Source: Protopterus annectens
Taxonomy: Eukaryota; Chordata; Ceratodontiformes; Protopteridae
NCBI RefSeq assembly: GCF_019279795.1
Contig: NC_056745.1
Location: forward strand, 510,661,823-510,725,822
Reading direction: 5' to 3'
Length of the DNA: 64,000 nucleotides
Position 1 is the stretch's first letter; each line of letters opens with the position of its first letter. Shown in pieces: positions 1-10,612 of the stretch. The position numbers and the translations under genes were made by a program. The notes under the pieces are model-generated. The model did not search any database. It was not told the DNA's origin and was given only the letters and a program-made list of their open reading frames with translations.

Positions 1-539
1 CTCACCTTTAATATGTAGACCACACATGAAATGACTCTCCAGTCTACTGAGGATGCATGAAAATTTAACACTTTTTTTTTAATTATGTTTAGGTGCGATT
101 TCCCTGAAAAGCAATCCAAACGCCTATTTACCGATGCAGCACATTTATTAAATGCAAGTCACGTTTTAAATTAACTGAAGGAAACAAAGTTAGTACGGTG
201 TTATTTTTAAATGTAGTCTACTGACAAACTTTAGGTATGTGTAAGGCAGCTGCTTACCTTCAACTATGCATAGGTTACAGTTTACCTCCTCAAATAACAT
301 TTACAAATACTTAAATTACTATACAACAGTCACAATTCACAACACACAAAATATACTGTACAGTCACAACAGATGTTCCTGATGTGTAGTAACTTCACTA
401 GGGCAATAAAACCTAACCAAACTGTTAATTACTCATGCTTCAAAATGTGCTCCAAGCATAGCGGAAAAATAGTCCAGACCACTTACCAAACTGGTACATA
501 CCACTAGTATGTTATTCACAATGCTCCGAAACACACACA
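1..539. other. Unassigned AT-rich sequence
   Basis: No reading frame, RNA gene or repeat family could be recognised. It is AT-rich and lies just beyond the 3' end of the minus-strand L1 that starts near 540, so it may be the older insertion site of that element. Confidence 0.4.
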
Positions 540-965
540 ATATTTAACGCCTTTATTAAATTAGCAATCAAGACAAAAGCATACTCACCTTAACAGAAAA
601 CAAACCTTAACATTTTTCCATTTACGCACTTTATATAATTTTTCTTCCTTTACAATTCATCTCATTTAGTCCAACATTACATAAATTGCTCAATTCCTAC
701 CTTCCCTTAAGCCTCACTCTGACATTTTGCATGCATTATTTTCACAAATTCCACATATTTCCAAGCAATATGCGCACTCCTTTTCTAAAAATCTCATTTC
801 CGGTTCTCTTCTCTCTTCTACAATATTCAGTACTTCACATAGAGTTGGGTTAAGATTAGAATCCCATTTTCAAGTAATTAATTCTACTGCCTGACAAAAA
901 AGGCAAATTTAAACAGGGCCTATGTCTAAGCAATTCAGATCCTGTGTCCCCAGGTCAAAAGCACC
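540..965 (-). mobile_element. L1-type LINE, 3' terminal part
   Basis: This non-coding stretch aligns by eye with 30150-30560 and, in reverse complement, with 27240-27320. Shared runs include a TTACATA..GCTCA..TCC..CCTTCCCTTAA pattern. Those other copies lie directly beyond L1 ORF2 C-terminal sequence, so this is the 3' UTR of the same family on the minus strand. The rest of the element resumes at 2432, after a Penelope-like insertion. It is probably non-functional. Confidence 0.65.
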
Positions 966-1222
966 ATTTTCTTGGCTACAACCCTATGTTAGAAGGAATA
1001 GGACGACACATGCCCCCCCGGTCAGGACAGTTCAAGACTAGGTACATAGAGAGTTGTGATCCCTTATACCAATAATAACAAAGTTTTAGGAGTGATAAAT
1101 AAGTATTTGAATATTCTATTAGATGATAGAATAAAACAGATTATGGGTGAAAGACCAAGGATGTCATAAGAACACCAGATCCCTTAAGAGATTACTCTTA
1201 TGAAACCTATAATCCACAGAGG

Positions 1223-1680
1223 ATGCAGAGTTCAGTGAGAAAGGGTACTTTCTCATGTCGTGGTTGTAATCAGTGTCCTTGTATAGCCAATTGCAATATT
1301 TTTATCCACCCAGACACAGCACAAACATACACCTTTATTCAATATACAGACTGTAAAATCAAGAGACTTAGGGTATTTAGCAATTTGCCAGACTTGCACA
1401 TGTTTTATGTGGGTAAAACAAATAGGACACAGAGAGAGAGAGAATCAGGGAACATATATATGCCATTAATAAGTTGGATGAAAGGAATGCTTTCGCAAGA
1501 CATTTAGTCCAACATGGTATTAGCCATAGATTGACATATGTAGAACAGTGAGACTAGGTAACATTAAGACTCGTATGGAGAAACAGGAAGGTAGATGGAT
1601 AATCAAGTTACAAGCAGACAAGGGTCATGGTCTGAACGAGAGGACTTCACTAAAACCATTTTTAGCAGATCTCCCTTAGT
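1223..1680 (+). pseudogene. PLE GIY-YIG endonuclease domain, frameshifted
   Basis: Penelope-like elements encode a reverse transcriptase followed by a GIY-YIG endonuclease that nicks DNA for target-primed integration. The open part (1223-1507) shows a Cys-rich linker (CRGCNQCPC), then FYVGKTNRTQRERE, which corresponds to the second half of the GIY-YIG signature (YVGKT, with the conserved Arg region). The frame then breaks. A second frame at about 1573-1680 gives RWIIKLQ followed by GLNERTSLKPFL and a stop, which is the usual C-terminal block of this domain (W..KL....GLNE). The upstream RT lies in other frames and is largely missing. The methionine at 1223 is only the first ATG after a stop, not a real start. 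It is certainly inactive. Confidence 0.8.
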
Positions 1681-1734
1681 CTCATTAATACAATGACTAG
1701 TTTAGATATATTTGGTTTGTGTTAAAGCTTAAGT

Positions 1735-2005
1735 TGGTCTTTCGGCTTTTCCCGGTTAGGGGTCGCCACAGCGGAACTCCGGTCCGCTAATAATTGGCAG
1801 TTGTTTTTTACGGTGCCAAGTTGCCAGCTCAACACCCAACCTTCAACGAAGGCACACCCATTCACGCATGTCTTTCGGAATGCCACTCAACGCGGGGTGG
1901 ACATGCAGACTCCACACACAAGGCACACCCCGCACTCCAGCTGATAACTGAACGGGAGAACCTCTTGCTGTGAGGCAACAACGCTACCGCTGCACCACTG
2001 CAGCT
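1735..2005 (-). mobile_element. tRNA-derived SINE (copy 1)
   Basis: Read on the minus strand, it starts with a tRNA-Gly-like head: GGTGCAGCGGTAGCGTTG resembles a pol III A box, and a degenerate B box sits near CCCGTTCAG. The body and the end (GGGGTCGCGACC-like, ..CCGGGAAAAGCCGAAAGAC) match copies at 12890 and 58757. It is flanked by a 19-bp target duplication with one mismatch (TTTGTGTTAAAGCTTAAGT at 1716-1734, and 2006-2024). It inserted into the PLE 3' region by LINE-assisted retroposition. Confidence 0.85.
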
Positions 2006-2066
2006 TTTGTGTTAAGGCTTAAGTAATCAAACTTATTTATGATAAAGCCTTTTATGAGATTTTAGA

Positions 2067-2067
<1 letters not shown>

Positions 2068-2134
<67 letters not shown>
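2068..2134. repeat. (TA)n microsatellite
   Basis: About 33 uninterrupted TA units lie in the 3' non-coding region of the PLE, followed by a short CA/TA mixed stretch. Confidence 0.98.
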
Positions 2135-2145
<11 letters not shown>

Positions 2146-2335
2146 TACACACACGTTATATAAAATGTGAACAAGGGTTTTCGATTTTAGCTCATTATGT
2201 ATTTTATTTTTGTCTGTTTATGTGTGTATTTTTAAACACTTAAATATTATTGAGCTTCCTATTTTTGTGTGTAATTTCATTGGCTCAACAGTTTTTGAGC
2301 CATTATTTAATAACTTTGCTATTTTGTGTTGTTGA

Positions 2336-2378
2336 AAGTCTGATGAAGCGTTTTTGGTGACATGAAAGCACTTGCTTG
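2336..2378 (+). ncRNA. Decayed hammerhead-ribozyme-like motif (PLE 3' end)
   Basis: CTGATGA at 2340-2346 and GAAA at 2364-2367 match the two invariant blocks of the hammerhead core. AAGT before CTGATGA can pair with GCTT after the predicted cleavage site (between 2373 and 2374) to form helix I. Helix III (AGCACT) is self-complementary apart from its centre. Helix II has lost pairing. Position and layout match the better copies at 47811 and 52504. It is probably inactive. Confidence 0.5.
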
Positions 2379-2431
2379 CGGAATAAAGGGTCAGCTTTGA
2401 TAATCGTGGTATGCCTCTTTATTTTACTCAT

Positions 2432-3790
2432 TAGTTCTTAGAATACACTCTGCAATATTATGAACATAAAAAAACATTCCTTAGGTCTGCTTTTCTACTC
2501 AAGGATTTACATCCAAAATCACCACTCTCATTCCTTTAACCTCTCCCCAACTTCAGTGTCACCCCTTTCCATTTTGAACTAGCATTAACCATGTAGCATT
2601 AAAATATCCCCTCAAATCAAGTAATCCTCCACTACCTTACTCTACTGGGAAGAACAGCTTATCCCACTACACGCCTGCCCTCTTCCCCTTCTTGAGAAGT
2701 TCTTCAAATATTTATTACTGTCCCACAACTTCAGCTTCTCCTCTGGTTGATAAAAACATGCCTGACTTGTACATAAAAACTAAAAGAATTAACATTTTCA
2801 CTTCTTGTACCTCAACATCCATAAAAACAAGAGCTTCCGGTTTCTCAGTTTTTGCATCATCTTTTATTTAGTTTCTTCCACCTATCCCTAGCTGCCATAA
2901 CAGAAGTCTTTAATTCATACTCCTAAATACTTCATCTCAAGCAACCATACCCAAGTACTACTGAACCAATTGGGTGGGTACATAATTTGCTACCTCAAAA
3001 ATGTTCCACAAAACTGAAAGCAGTTTCTGGATTTATCAAGAACAAAATATCTGCAAATAAAGCAGAATTTTCTTGATCATACCGATTATATCCCTGAACT
3101 TCTGAATCCTTCCTTTGCAAATGGCTCCAAATATAAAGCAAGTAAAGGGGGGAAGAGACACTCCTGCCTGGTTCCACTGTTTAAAAACATCGTACTGGAA
3201 AGGAACCCTCCCACTTCAATTCTTGCCTCCAATTTTTTTTTATAATTCCCTGACTTAACCTTGTTATTGCAAAGGGAATGCAAATGCTTTCTTTGCCCTA
3301 CTCAAAATCCAAGCTTAAATGATTTCTATACATCAAAACCCACCAATAGTAGTATTTTCTTACATTCATCTTCCCTCAGGAATGATCATTGTTCTATTAA
3401 AGTTGTCAAAACGTTTGCCTCCCTTCCATAAAAATCACATAAAGCCAATACATTTGTCAATCTTCTAGCTAGTACACACCAACACTTTATCCTGCATTAA
3501 AACTAAAAGCTGGGTCTTAATGGTCTTTACCCTCTCTATCACAACCACCACAGCTTTCTTCCAAGTTGCTGGTGCTTCCCCACATTTTAAAAATACTAAA
3601 AATCTTCCATATCAGAATGGAAGAAAGTGGCAACTAACTTCCAGACTTCCACAGAAACACCATCTATTACTGAAGACTTCCCTGCTGATTGACTATATAT
3701 CACCGTTTTTATTTCATTTCCTCCTATTTTAACTATTAGTTCAGCCTCATCTTAGTCCTCCATAAAGGTTTCCATTGGTTTCCACATTCC
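2432..3790 (-). pseudogene. L1-type LINE ORF2: reverse transcriptase part
   Basis: Two overlapping minus-strand frames carry RT core motifs. Around 3086-3283 the peptide has KVKSGN and GTRQECLFPPLLALYLEPFA, a degraded form of the L1 motif G(T)xQGCPLSPLLFALYLEPLA. At 2995-3177 ENSALFADILFLINPE corresponds to the motif C region (FADD..L), with the second Asp lost. The left part (2440-2990) aligns with 31190-31790 of another copy. This places the sequence in the L1 clade, whose RT copies L1 RNA at a nicked target. Several frameshifts and stops make it non-functional. Confidence 0.75.
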
Positions 3791-3959
3791 TCTGCTTTAT
3801 AAAAATGTTCATATTTCCAAAACATTTCTTTTCCCTGCACCTTTTACTTTTTCCTCTTTTTTCTATTTTTAAATTCACCAAAAATATAATCTTAATAGGC
3901 TCTTGTATTACTATTGACTCTTTGTACACTGGAATGACCTCATGTGTGGTATTCCACTG

Positions 3960-4180
3960 AATTTCATACTGTTTTAATATGCAATATTTATAGATTTATC
4001 CGTTAACAGACTTATGTCATGCTATTACTTGCTAGTAGATGTATGTTATCTGTTGATTATATCTTTGTAACGTTTGTAATAATTGTTAATTTTCTGGAGC
4101 TTTTCTCCTCGGGTCTTCACTGACAATGGGCCCCTGGCTCAGCTGGATTAACCCGGTTAACAAATGTTAATAAACAAACA
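3960..4180 (+). mobile_element. LINE 3' tail (CR1/L2-like family T)
   Basis: Contains the family signature CTGGAGCTTTTCTCC, then a TTCACTGACAATGGGCCCC block, GGTTAACAAATG and an ATAAACAAAC tail. The same signature ends the LINE at 34590-38695 and recurs at 10430, 11840 and 57455. It is a short 5'-truncated insertion that splits the minus-strand L1. Confidence 0.7.
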
Positions 4181-4184
4181 TCAC

Positions 4185-4664
4185 CAATACCGCTTTAGGA
4201 TCTCTGGTTATTTTTCTTGTCATAGGCTTGCCAAGTTTGGAGACAACCCTTTCTACTTTCAGCTGCCAAAGTCATAGTTATTTACCTAACAGCATTAATC
4301 TTTCGAAACTTATCAAAACATTCCCTCATTTTCTCTTCAGCACTCTACAGTTGCTCCTCTTCTTATTCTGAGAATCCCCTTATTCTGCAATACTTTTTAC
4401 CTTTGTCAGGCCCTCTAAGTAATTCAAGTAACTTCTTAACCACACCTTGTTCTCTTATTTCTACCTTGTTTTTCAAATCCGTTTTATGCCACTCACCAGC
4501 TATCCCTTCTGAAGAAAAGTTTATTCTCTATAAACTCTCGAATAATTTCCACTACCCATTACTTGAATTCCTCTTTTTTTTAACCAGTGGGTGAAGTGGT
4601 GCCAGTGTCTCACTTTACTCTGTTGCTCTGCATTTCTACATTAGTTTGTGCTGGTGCATGATGT
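4185..4664 (-). pseudogene. L1-type LINE ORF2: EN-RT linker fragment
   Basis: By eye this aligns with the minus-strand L1 at 46170-46490, including the CACCAGTGT run and the TGCATGATGTGAAA run. That run matches the TGCGTGATCTGAAA encoding the SDHA block at the end of the L1 endonuclease. It ends at the DIRS boundary near 4665. The rest of the endonuclease reappears at 10613-10960 on the far side of the DIRS element. Confidence 0.6.
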
Positions 4665-5041
4665 GAAAAAAGTTATGTCTTACCATAACGTTCCATCTGT
4701 GCTGTAGATCTTTGTTCATTCATTACGAATAGGACCTCGGTTCCTTCCTCTGAACAGATATGAAGTTTCCAAGCTCATGCCAGCCAAAAACTCTCAGCTA
4801 AGACCTACCCATAATGCCCCTCTCCTAGTTACTCCAGATAATAGATTTAGTAATAGAAAGAGGCTCTGTGAGCAAATACCCTAACCAGGAGTTCCTAAAG
4901 TCCACCAGGAGTCCAGGCAGGGGAAAGGAGGGCGGGAAGTAATGAATGAAAACAGATCTACAACACAGATGGAACGTTATGGTAAGACATAACTTCTTTA
5001 ATCTGATGTTGTAAATCTTTGTTCATTCATTATGAATAGGA
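4665..5041 (-). repeat. DIRS copy 1: 3' terminal repeat plus internal complementary region
   Basis: The outer end (from about 4665) has GTTATGTCTTACCATAACG, then CCATCTGTG and a TTGTTCATTCATTACGAATAGG run. Around 4938-5041 the same blocks occur inverted and then direct again (GATGGAACGTTATGGTAAG at about 4967, and TTCATTCATTATGAATAGG ending at 5041). Such an internal complementary region is expected in DIRS elements, where it templates the ends of the circular intermediate. Confidence 0.75.
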
Positions 5042-5140
5042 CCGAGTCCCCAGCTACTTGAGTCCTGGGTGGCCCAAAGGAAGGATATTCCTGAGCACCA
5101 CAGAACCAAAAGATGCAAGTCCCCTAAAGCCAAATCCAAT

Positions 5141-6100
5141 TTATAAAGAGATATAAAAGGTATGAGGTCTTGCCCAAGTGGCTGCTGTGCATATATCATC
5201 CATAGAGGCTCTGGAATGAAATGCTACAGAAGTAGCCAAAGATCTGGAACAAAATGCTATAGAAGTAGCCATAGTTCTGGTAGAATGAGCCTTTATTCTG
5301 GAAGGCAAGGATAGTTTATCCTCCTGGCTTAGAAACGTCATTACCTTTTATCTACCAACAGAATAAAGTCACTTTGGAAACAGGTTTACCCAATCTGGGC
5401 CCTACAAAGGCCACAAACAATTTATCTGTTTTCCTGAAAGATTTAGTCCTGTCCAAATAACTAAGCTGCCGATACACATCAAGGGTCTGCAAAAGGTACT
5501 CCCTTCTATTACACTGCTAAGGGAAGAAAACCGGCAGGTCAATAGATTGGTTAATGGAAAAGCCAGAAATTACCTTGGGCAAGAAAGAAGGGTCAGCACG
5601 AAGGGGCACCTTCTTGTTGAGGCATGTGCTACTGGAAGTAAGGTTTTCCATGACAAAAATTTCAAATCACATGAATCAAATGGCTCAAAAGGAGAACCTG
5701 TGAGAGACTGGAAGTACCAAAAAGTCAAGTCCCAGGGTTCTAAGGAGACTTGAACAGAGGTTTAAACATGTAATACTCCTTTCAAAAAGGTCTTGCACAG
5801 GCGGTGTGACATAATTGAAGAATTATCAAGACCATTATGAAAATTGGCGATAGCTGCTAAATGTACAGTAATCGAAGCTGAGGCTCCTGTATGTAAAAGA
5901 GTAGTCTAGTATTGTAGGATCTTTTGAATAGGCAGAGAGAAAGGGTCCAAGTTCTGATCTTTGGTCCAAATAGAGAATCTAGCCCATTTACTAGAATAAA
6001 CTCTTTTACTGGAAGGTTTGTGTGAAGCCAGAAGAATTTCACGAACAGGAGATGGGATGTCAGGCAGCCTTGCAATCACTGGAAGTGGAGGAACCAAGCT
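5141..6100 (-). pseudogene. DIRS tyrosine recombinase (copy 1)
   Basis: Tyrosine recombinases cut and rejoin DNA through a catalytic Tyr and replace the integrase in DIRS elements. The N-terminal core-binding part lies at 5906-6097: ASHKPSSKRVYSSKWARF, then DQNLDPFSLP. The C-terminal catalytic part lies at 5141-5341: LPSRIKAHSTRTMATS contains the H-x-x-R pair, followed by AATWARPHTFYI with the conserved W and the expected Tyr region. The middle (about 5345-5900) is broken by stops and frameshifts, so the enzyme is dead. It lies directly downstream of RNase H, with no clear methyltransferase domain seen between them. Confidence 0.8.
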
Positions 6101-6435
6101 GTAAGCTTGGGACTGTGCAGGTTCAGATGAATCAATCAGTCCCAGAGGATGAGGAGATAACAGGTCTTGGGAATGATCCAGGATCTATGAGTTGTGAATC
6201 CGATGAGGCCATAGAAATGGGAACCAGACATGACAGAGGGCCAGCACGGGGCAATGAGGATCATTTCGCTTCTCAACCTCTGAGCTTTCGGGAGAACTTT
6301 TGGAATGAGGGGGGAAAGGCATACAAAAGACCCGGTGGCCAATCATGCGTTAAGAGCATCCCTCGGTGGTTCCCCCTGAGGGGAGATCACAACAAAGTAG
6401 CTTCTGCATTTGTAGTTAAGGGGGAAGCAAACTGG

Positions 6436-7800
6436 TCACAGCAAGGCTTGCTCCAGCACTGGAAGATCCGATCTGCTGTTACAGGATTGAGGGATCATTC
6501 CTGAAGCATCAGGATGTTCCTGCTCAGATTGGAACTCCTGGGAAAGTGCGTTGCTATAAGGAAACTGTTGGAAGCCATCACCCAGTGCCAAATCCTCATG
6601 GCTTCCCGAAAGGGGGTAAGACCTGGTTCTGCCTTGCTTGTTGATATACCAGGCGAATGACATGTTGTCTGACTGAACTGCAATGGTCCCAGAGGGTAGG
6701 GATGCATGGAACACTTGCAACGCTAAGTAAACTGCCCTCAGTTCCAGGACATATGTGCAAATTGGCCTCCATGGGGGACCAGGTGCCTTGGACAGTCTTT
6801 CCCTGGAAATGCCCCCAACAGGGAAGCGTCTGTGGTCACAGTGGCCATGGGCTGGGGAAGACAGAACATATAGTTTGTGGCTTTATCCACCATAACATTT
6901 CTTCCTTGCAACGGTTTGTAAGATGTATCATGTGGTAGAGTGGGCGAGTTAGCAATGACCATTGTGCGGAAAGGAGCCACTGTAGGATTCTTATGTGCAG
7001 TCTCATCAGTGGTACCAACGTAACTGCAGCCGCCATGGAGCACAAGAGTTGCAGTACAAGACTGGTACATAGGTCTTGTAAAGAAGATTAGGATTTGGTG
7101 TCTTATTTTCGAAAGCCTGTGAGGGGGGTGAGAAGCTTGACAGGATGCTGTGTCAAAGACTGCTCCAATAAAATCCAGTGTCTTCGTTGAAGACATTTGA
7201 GATTTCTCCTTGTTGATTGTAATCAGACCTAGAGTGTAAGAGAGGCTGCAGACTAGGAGATTCATGATCGGAGCTGAGCCAATCGTCTAGCCAGGGAAAC
7301 ACCTGGAATCCTTGTAGTTGAAGACTAGCTACCACAACTGCCATACATTTGGTGAACACTCGAGGGGCTGTCGAGAGACCGAATGGCAGTGCCCTGAACT
7401 GGTAGTGATTGGCTGCCAGACGGAAGCGGAGAAACCTCCAGGAGCGGTGATCCATAGTACACCTGGAGGTCTATAGAGCACATCCAGTTGTCCCTCCCTA
7501 GGAAGGGAAGAATGGACTGTATAGTGACCATCCGGAATTTTTGAGGTTTGATAAATTTGTTCAACAGGCCGAGATCCAGGACTGGTCTCCAGTCCCCTGT
7601 CTTTTTTGGCACTAAAAAAGAACCTCCAGTAAAACCCAGATCCTGTCTGATCTGGTGGGACTGGTTGGATACCTTTTTCTTGGCAGCTTTTCTATTTTTA
7701 AGGCTGCTACTTCCCTCTGACTGGGTGATACATTGGGGATTCATTTGACACTTCTGGGAGTTATCCAGAGGCTACCAAATACCATTCGATTTATTATTCT
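6436..7800 (-). pseudogene. DIRS reverse transcriptase and RNase H (copy 1)
   Basis: In minus-strand order: GGSFLVPKKTGDWRPVLDL and FRMVTIQSILPFLGRDNW (fingers and palm, 7325-7744); after a frameshift near 7460, FRLAANHYQFRALPFGLS and FTKCMAVVVASL; then FPWLDDWL, which carries the catalytic DD (motif C). RNase H follows with TTDASLLGAFP and later VQSDNMSFAWYINKQGRTRS, containing the DN and YINKQG blocks typical of DIRS RNase H. At least three frameshifts separate these blocks. The activity would copy DIRS RNA into circular DNA, but this copy cannot. Confidence 0.88.
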
Positions 7801-8239
7801 CTGCACCCAAACATCGATGGTAATAAAATGCCAGGATGGTAGATGCAGAGAAAAACAACCCCAGACTGCTTCCAAAGAAAGCAATTGGGCCACTGCTCAG
7901 GAGAGCTGGTAGGTCTGCTGGAGAAAATTGCCCTGGTTATGCGGACCCCCTCTACCCCAAATGGGGAGTTTTCTATAGGACTTGCCCCCTCTGCCCGGGG
8001 GGGGGGGGGTTGTTCACCACAAGTGTCACGAAAAGGTCCTTTGGATTTCTTGAACCACATTTTTCCTCCCTTCTGGTTCTTGGAGTAGGACCTCTAGGGT
8101 TTGGAAAAGCATATGGCCACAGCAGACAAGGTCTTTCCATCCTTCTCACGATGTGCAAGTGTCTCTCCTACTTTAGGTCCAAAAAGTGCAGATTCGTCGA
8201 CAGTTGCATTGACAAAGGAAGACAAAGGGATCTGTGAGA

Positions 8240-10249
8240 AGTCACAACCACATCCAAGCATTATACCTCATGACAACACCTGATGCGGCAGCTCGTGCTG
8301 CCCCCTCGGTGGAGTGAGATAGCAAATGCATCGAGGAGTTCGAGAAGGATTTAAGCGTAGCTAGCTGCGAGGCGACAGTGTCGCACCTCATCAGGCAGTA
8401 CCCCACCAAAGAGGAAGTCATTTCAGAAATTAGATCTCTTTGGAGGCAAGTAAAGTGTGCCAGATAGCTCAGCGACTGAATGGCGAAGGTCAGTGAAGCA
8501 CAGGTCCATTTCCCTAGTCTGTCCATAGTCCGGGACTCTGAACGGACAATGGAACTATTTTCTGCCAGTTTCCTCTTGGTGGCCGCTGCCACGACCATAA
8601 AATCAACTGTCAAATGCTTGGACCAGTGGGACTGGTCTTCAGGTGTAGATAAAATTGAGGAACAGGTTCTACGTTGTCCGGGGCCTGTCCAGGCATGCTG
8701 CACAATGAGTTTAACAAGGTCAACTGCCGGTGGAGTCACCCAGGAAGTAGATGGCCGGCACAGAAGGCCTGCAGGAGTACAGATTCCGCAGAAGAAGGGT
8801 TGGAGGACTTTATCGCCCCGCTGCTTGAGGATTTCGAGAATGTCTCCGAATGAGACGTCGTCTGGGGAGACAGTGGGGACCCTTGCCCCTAATCACAATC
8901 AGTGCCTTCGGTGAGGAGATTCTTCTGGTGAATCAAGGTGCTTCCTCTTGCACAGTTTCTTCCGGGGTGGCTCCCCAGTGGAATTTTCTGAGTACTCCGG
9001 AGAAGGGGTTCCCTTCAAAAAGAGAGTTCTTGTAACTCCCGTGCCCAGGGTCATGAAATACAGGGTTGGGAGAGGTGCATTCTGGGGGGTGGTCTGATAC
9101 GGATGTCATTGGTGCTGACTGCGAGCCTTCGGAGTGGCGGACCCTCTCCACCACCTGGACAGCAGGGCCACCTGAGGAGGGATGGGAGTCCAGAACCAGG
9201 AGGAACAACCTCAGAACCGGGGTCACACCTCGCCCTGAGAGAGCTGGAAGCTGGAGCCATGGACAGACTGTGCCAGCGAGAAAATAGGTGCTGGGCTAGG
9301 TACCAAGGCACGGACAGTCCAAAGCACTGCTCCGGGAGAGCATCTGTTCCACCAGAGTCGATGCAGCAAGGGTGGACAGTGCCAACAGGGAAACACTTGT
9401 CGGAACAGATACAGTATGCACTGGAGTGGACATCAGTACCGAGATCTGGGTAGAGGATGGAGGAGAACAAACAGATGTAGTAGTAAAAGGATTCTGAGCC
9501 AAGGGGGGCTGAAGGTTTAACTGGAATGGGCTATTCCCTTGCTGCCAGAAGCTGGTCCACAACCCGCACTAGATCTAATTCAGAAAAACTCATAGTGGAT
9601 CTACAGGAGGCTGCTGAAGGAGATTCAGGTCTTTCTAGAAAGGGGCTAAACCTCTGCCCCAAAAAAAGGTCATAAGTTGGAGAGTATCTTGCCCTTGGCA
9701 GGTATTCAAGTTTTGGAGCAGAGGGAGCTGAAGAAACTGTCAGCACTGTGGCCAGGGATGGTGCCGAAGCAGGTACAGTCATCGGAGCCAATCTCGGATC
9801 CAAGGATGGCACCAAAAATCAGTGGTGCCAAGGTCAAAACCAAAATAGGGGTGAATATCATGGACGGCATCGAGAGGGAAGACACAGGGCCCGCTACCGA
9901 ACAGGTCTGCACCGAGGGTGCCGGCAAAGCACGGAGCAGACTCTGTTCCATAACAGACAGATGCAGGAACAGAGTGACTCAGTTTTTCCTTGTGTTTTTT
10001 GGTCTTTGTAGGGGGGGGTGAGACCTCCGACCCAGATAGAGCCTCTGAAAAAAGTGTCAAGTAAACCTTTTAAGATAAGTTTATTTTTACGTTCTGCTAG
10101 TGTACGATTACTAAAACTAGCACAAATGTCACAGTCAGCTTTAATATGATCCATGCATAAACAGTAGACAATGACCATGTGTATCCGAGTTAGGCATCTT
10201 ACGTCCACATTTGTCACAGTTTAAACCCAAACTTAGCTTTGTCTGACAT
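8240..10249 (-). pseudogene. DIRS gag-like protein (copy 1)
   Basis: The probable start is the ATG at 10249, giving MSDKAK, parallel to MSKESK in the plus-strand copy. A Cys/His-rich N-terminus follows (CDKCGRKM, then HGHC, then CDIC) and the shared block LAERKNKLILKG. A long Ser/Pro/Ala-rich middle (9531-9815 and around) has no clear domain. The C-terminal part at 8242-8739 keeps an open frame of 165 residues (SLSYLAHFTCLQRDLISEM). Several frameshifts interrupt it. The role in DIRS is inferred to be RNA packaging; the homology between the two copies in this window is seen directly. Confidence 0.7.
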
Positions 10250-10429
10250 AAGGCTATCTACAGAAAAAACAAAATAAGGAAGAGAATACCAGAGATGGTA
10301 TTAAAAAAATACCACAAGTGGTAAGGAAGGGGCTGTCAAAGGCAGAAGAGAGGGACAACATCAGATACAGTTACTGGTGTTGAGCATATCATGAGAAATA
10401 TAAACTCTATGCAGTAGAGCCCAATTATT

Positions 10430-10612
10430 GTACCTTGGGGAATCGAATGTAAATTATGACTATGACTGTAATCTGCTTGAAACTAGCATTTACTAAATGT
10501 TCAATGTATATTATCATCTTGGAGCTTTTCTCCCCAGGCCTCCAATGAAACTGGACATGTATCCAGTCGGACTATCCCAGTCAACAAATGCAAAATAAAT
10601 AAAGTCTGAGCT
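10430..10612 (+). mobile_element. LINE 3' tail (CR1/L2-like family T)
   Basis: Shows CTTGGAGCTTTTCTCC, CAGGCCTCCAATGAAA, then CCCAGTCAACAAATGC and an AAATAAATAAAG tail, the same 3' end as the LINE at 34590-38695. It is 5'-truncated and lies between the truncated DIRS element and L1 sequence. 10251-10429 could not be assigned. Confidence 0.75.

Larger units (their letters stand above)
1000..2431 (+). mobile_element. Penelope-like element (PLE), 5'-truncated
   Basis: The plus-strand insertion contains a decayed end of the PLE polyprotein (about 1080-1680), a non-coding 3' region interrupted by a SINE and a TA microsatellite, and a hammerhead-like motif at 2336-2378 followed by about 50 bp. L1 sequence resumes near 2432 and lies to the left of about 970, so the PLE split a minus-strand L1. 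The left boundary is approximate. The upstream part of the polyprotein reads as RT-linker sequence (about 1080-1200: NILLDDRIKQIMGERPR) and is out of frame with the GIY-YIG part. Confidence 0.75.
4665..10250 (-). mobile_element. DIRS retrotransposon (copy 1), 5'-truncated
   Basis: A minus-strand element with the order gag (8240-10249), RT/RNase H (6436-7800), tyrosine recombinase (5141-6100), internal complementary region and terminal repeat. DIRS elements replicate through a circular intermediate and integrate with a tyrosine recombinase, without target duplication. The 5' terminal repeat is missing: after the gag start at 10249 the sequence becomes unrelated and then a LINE tail (10430-10612). 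The insertion sits in the endonuclease region of a minus-strand L1. All three frames contain breaks. Confidence 0.85.

Noticed and set aside
6022..6504. 160-codon plus-strand frame
   Set aside because: It lies opposite the DIRS RNase H/recombinase coding strand, where recognisable motifs are on the minus strand; its own peptide has none.
8480..8914. 144-codon plus-strand frame
   Set aside because: Antisense shadow of the DIRS gag frame at 8242-8739.
4665..10250. DIRS copies as endogenous retroviruses
   Set aside because: Tyrosine recombinase, inverted termini and an internal complementary region identify DIRS; no integrase, protease or envelope is seen.
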